8,004 nt of DNA, from assembly GCA_022777455.1 (NCBI GenBank), contig JALFGI010000271.1:1-8004 (forward strand), read 5' to 3'. The position numbers were made by a program, and so were the translations under genes. Below the pieces are notes generated by a model. That model had not been told where the DNA came from. It did no database searches and saw only the letters and a list, made by a program, of their open reading frames with translations. Shown one piece after another: positions 6,188 through 8,004 of the stretch (position 1 is the first letter of the stretch; each line of letters begins with the position of its first letter). The DNA is from Clostridiales bacterium (GTDB taxonomy: Bacteria; Bacillota_A; Clostridia; Oscillospirales; Oscillospiraceae).

Positions 6188-6838
6188 ATGAATACAACCA
6201 TCTTAGAGGCAATGAAACAGTACCGCATCACTGCAATCCTGCGGGGGATTGACCGGGAGCACCTGGAGCCGGTGGTGGAGGCACTGTATGCCGGAGGAAT
6301 CCGGCTGCTGGAAATCACCTTTAATCAGGGTTCCGCCACCCGCCTGGAGGACACTGCCGCCGCCATCGCCCGGGTGAAGGAAATCTATGGGGACCGGCTC
6401 CATGTGGGCGCCGGGACGGTGATGTCCGTGGAGGAGGTTGCCGCCGCCCACCGGGCCGGAGCGGAATTTATTCTGGCCCCCAATGTGGATGAGATGGTGA
6501 TCCGGGCTGCGGTGGATCGTGGTCTGTGCGCCATTCCCGGGGCCATGACCCCCACGGAGATCGCCGGAGCTTACAATGCCGGGGCCCAGATCATCAAGCT
6601 CTTCCCCGCGGGAAACCTGGGCCTGGGCTACTGCAAGGCAGTGATGGCCCCCCTGAACCATATCCCCATGATCGCCGTGGGAGGCGTGGACCAGCACAAT
6701 CTGCCCTTGTTTTTGAAAGCGGGTTTCCTGGGCGCGGGCATCGGCTCCAACCTGACGGACCGGAGGCTGATTCAGGCCGGAGACTACCAGGGCCTGAAAG
6801 CACTGGCGGAAGAATTCATGGCGGCAGCCGGTTTGTAA
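6188..6838 (+). CDS. dgoA: KDPG/KDPGal-family aldolase (DgoA/Eda type)
   Basis: A 216-residue class I aldolase of the KDPG/KHG family, a cytosolic TIM-barrel enzyme. It splits a 2-keto-3-deoxy-6-phospho sugar acid into pyruvate and glyceraldehyde-3-phosphate. The Schiff-base lysine is K137 in IIKLFPA; other family landmarks are R19 in AILRGI, E42 in LLEITF, GAGTV (74-78), PGAMTPTE (117-124), AVGGV and GAGIGS near the phosphate site. AILRGI, APNVDEMVIRAA, GAQIIKLFP and AVGGV resemble E. coli DgoA more than Eda as I recall those sequences, and the next gene is the matching kinase, so 2-dehydro-3-deoxy-6-phosphogalactonate is the likelier substrate. Many annotations would call it Eda. The start ATG at 6188 has AAGGAG (6174-6179) eight bases upstream; the in-frame GTG at 6170 would place that site inside the gene. 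It is the first gene of a two-gene operon. Confidence 0.93.
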   Translation: MNTTILEAMKQYRITAILRGIDREHLEPVVEALYAGGIRLLEITFNQGSATRLEDTAAAIARVKEIYGDRLHVGAGTVMSVEEVAAAHRAGAEFILAPNVDEMVIRAAVDRGLCAIPGAMTPTEIAGAYNAGAQIIKLFPAGNLGLGYCKAVMAPLNHIPMIAVGGVDQHNLPLFLKAGFLGAGIGSNLTDRRLIQAGDYQGLKALAEEFMAAAGL

Positions 6839-6843
6839 GGAGG
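6836..6843 (+). promoter_or_regulatory. Shine-Dalgarno of the kinase gene overlapping the aldolase stop codon
   Basis: The TAA stop of the aldolase gene is part of TAAGGAGG, with a seven-base spacer to the kinase ATG at 6851. This arrangement favours translational coupling of the two proteins and fixes the kinase start. Confidence 0.8.
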
Positions 6844-6850
6844 AAAGACC

Positions 6851-7858
6851 ATGGGCTATACCATTACCATCGATGCCGGAACCACCAATACAAGAACCTA
6901 CCTGTGGACTGAAAGCCGCACCCTGGCTGCTTCCGCCGGCGCGGAGGTGGGCGTCCACCAGACTGCCATGGACGGCGATAATTCCAAACTGAAGCAGACA
7001 GTGAAGAATTGCCTGGCCCGGCTTCTGGCCCGGGAGGGCATCGGCTGGGCGGATGTGGGCATGATCCTGGCCAGCGGTATGATCACCTCCAACGTGGGCC
7101 TGCTGGAAGTTCCCCATGTTCTGGCTCCCGCGGGAGCGGAGGAGCTGGCGAAGGGCAGCCGGGAGGTGCTGATGGAGGAAGTCTGCCCGGTGCCCATCCG
7201 CTTCATCCCCGGGGTGAAAAACAACCTGGGGGCGGTGACATCGGAGAATTTCCAGGTCATGGACATGATGCGGGGGGAAGAAGTGGAGACCCTGGCCATG
7301 CTCCATTCCCTTCCCAAGGGCAGGGCCTACCTGCTGGTGCTCCCCGGCTCCCATACCAAATTTGTGGCCACGGATGCCCGGGGCAAAATCACCGGCTGCC
7401 TCACTACCATCTCCGGCGAGCTGCTGGACTGCATCACTAACCACACCGTCATTGCCGACGCCGTGGGCCGCAGCTTTGTCGGCGAGGAAAGCTACCACCG
7501 GGAAATGGTGCTCCGGGGCTTTGAGACGGCCCAAAATACCGGCCTGGGCCGGGCTGCCTTCTCCGCCCGGATTCTGAATCAGTTCGTGGAAAAAGACAAG
7601 CAGGAAATTGCCAATTTCATCCTGGGTGCCGCCCTGGCCGGTGATGTGCAGAGCATCCGCCATGGTGCCGCCCTGAAGATCACCCCCGATGCCCATGTGG
7701 TGGTCAGCGGCAAGAACCCCCTGCGCCGGGCCATTGTAGACGTGCTGGAGCACGATGGCTTCTTTGCCCATGTGGAAGAATACGTCCCCGCCCCCGGTAT
7801 GCCCCTGTCCGCCATCGGCAGCTTTCTGGTGGCGGATAAAATGGCCACAATTCGATAA
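6851..7858 (+). CDS. dgoK: 2-dehydro-3-deoxygalactonokinase
   Basis: A 335-residue cytosolic sugar-acid kinase of the DgoK family, which phosphorylates 2-keto-3-deoxygalactonate with ATP at the 6-position. The N-terminal phosphate-binding motif is TIDAGTTNTRTYLW (5-18). Further family features are ASGMITSNVGLLEVPHV (74-90), RFIPGVKNN (117-125), VMDMMRGEEVE (136-146), VLPGSHTKFV (163-172) and TTISGELLD (185-193). Length is typical. It starts 12 bases after the aldolase gene, so kinase and aldolase are made together and act in sequence. The dehydratase, permease and regulator of a full galactonate operon are not in the window; they may lie beyond the right edge or elsewhere. The stop codon TAA (7856-7858) coincides with the first bases of repeat D. 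A related 2-keto-3-deoxy acid as substrate cannot be excluded. Confidence 0.93.
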   Translation: MGYTITIDAGTTNTRTYLWTESRTLAASAGAEVGVHQTAMDGDNSKLKQTVKNCLARLLAREGIGWADVGMILASGMITSNVGLLEVPHVLAPAGAEELAKGSREVLMEEVCPVPIRFIPGVKNNLGAVTSENFQVMDMMRGEEVETLAMLHSLPKGRAYLLVLPGSHTKFVATDARGKITGCLTTISGELLDCITNHTVIADAVGRSFVGEESYHREMVLRGFETAQNTGLGRAAFSARILNQFVEKDKQEIANFILGAALAGDVQSIRHGAALKITPDAHVVVSGKNPLRRAIVDVLEHDGFFAHVEEYVPAPGMPLSAIGSFLVADKMATIR

Positions 7859-8004
7859 ATTGTAATTTAGCGGGTACAAATGACATCCACGCCACCGTAG
7901 GGGCGGCTACCAGCCGCCCGCGCAGTACAAGCCAAAAATGATGAACCGGGTTGGGCGAATTCCTACAGCACCACGATAAAACTGTAGGGGAGGCTCGCAG
8001 CCTC
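7856..8004 (+). repeat. Repeat D: shared terminus, different interior, cut by the window edge
   Basis: The left end TAAATTGTAATTTAGCGGG (7856-7874) matches the terminus of copies A and C, but the interior is unrelated. It holds the perfect hairpin GGGCGGCT-ACC-AGCCGCCC (7901-7919), an inverted pair CCTACAG/CTGTAGG (7962-7968/7982-7988), and GAGGCT-CGC-AGCCTC (7990-8004), which closes exactly at the window edge. Both GC hairpins are introduced by GTAGGGG, so the interior seems to be built of a short unit repeated with changes. The stretch 7920-7961 shows nothing recognisable. There is no U-tract after the hairpins, so they are not classical terminators of dgoK, though they may stabilise its 3' end. 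Confidence 0.65.

Noticed and set aside
4626..6212. A 528-codon open frame on the minus strand, opposite cardiolipin synthase
   Set aside because: Shadow frame caused by few stop codons in GC-rich DNA; the plus-strand protein carries both complete HKD motifs.
6203..7879. A 558-codon open frame on the minus strand, opposite the aldolase and kinase genes
   Set aside because: It spans two well-supported plus-strand genes and their junction, is Gly/His/Gln-rich, and has no domain I can recognise.
7901..7919. Intrinsic terminator of dgoK
   Set aside because: The eight-pair GC hairpin is followed by GCGCAGTAC with no U-tract, and it is part of repeat D.

Overview
This looks like a chromosomal segment of a GC-rich Gram-positive anaerobe, most probably a Clostridia gut bacterium of the Oscillospiraceae/Ruminococcaceae type. 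The grounds are strong AGGAGG-type ribosome binding sites, GC-rich codon use, consensus-like sigma-A promoters in AT-rich gaps, the protein families present, and structured intergenic repeats of a style I associate with that family. The placement is an inference; no rRNA or marker gene is present.

Layout, left to right: (1) about 50 bases that may be the tail of a gene leaving the window; (2) repeat copy A; (3) a bidirectional terminator; (4) on the minus strand, a YgiQ-family radical SAM protein; (5) repeat copy B, ending three bases before the ygiQ Shine-Dalgarno; (6) on the minus strand, a membrane polyprenyl-phosphate sugar-1-phosphate transferase that would start an exopolysaccharide or glycan pathway; (7) a 565-base divergent control region with a promoter facing each way, short palindromes and repeat copy C; (8) on the plus strand, a cardiolipin synthase; (9) a 104-base gap with hairpins; (10) a plus-strand pair, a KDPG/KDPGal aldolase and 2-dehydro-3-deoxygalactonokinase, 12 bases apart; (11) a different repeat, D, running off the right edge.

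How the genes work together: the kinase phosphorylates 2-keto-3-deoxy-galactonate and the aldolase splits the product to pyruvate and glyceraldehyde-3-phosphate, so the pair is a small sugar-acid catabolic operon (De Ley-Doudoroff type). Cardiolipin synthase and the sugar transferase both act at the membrane and are transcribed divergently, but nothing shows a shared function. The YgiQ-type enzyme has no known role.

The genes are ordinary housekeeping or accessory genes. The least explained content is the repeats: three copies of a roughly 217-220 bp nested-palindrome element with imperfect terminal inverted repeats, and a fourth element that shares the terminus but not the interior. In two places the terminus appears to supply, or coincide with, a TAA stop codon. 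I see no CRISPR array, tRNA, rRNA, transposase, toxin-antitoxin pair or phage gene.
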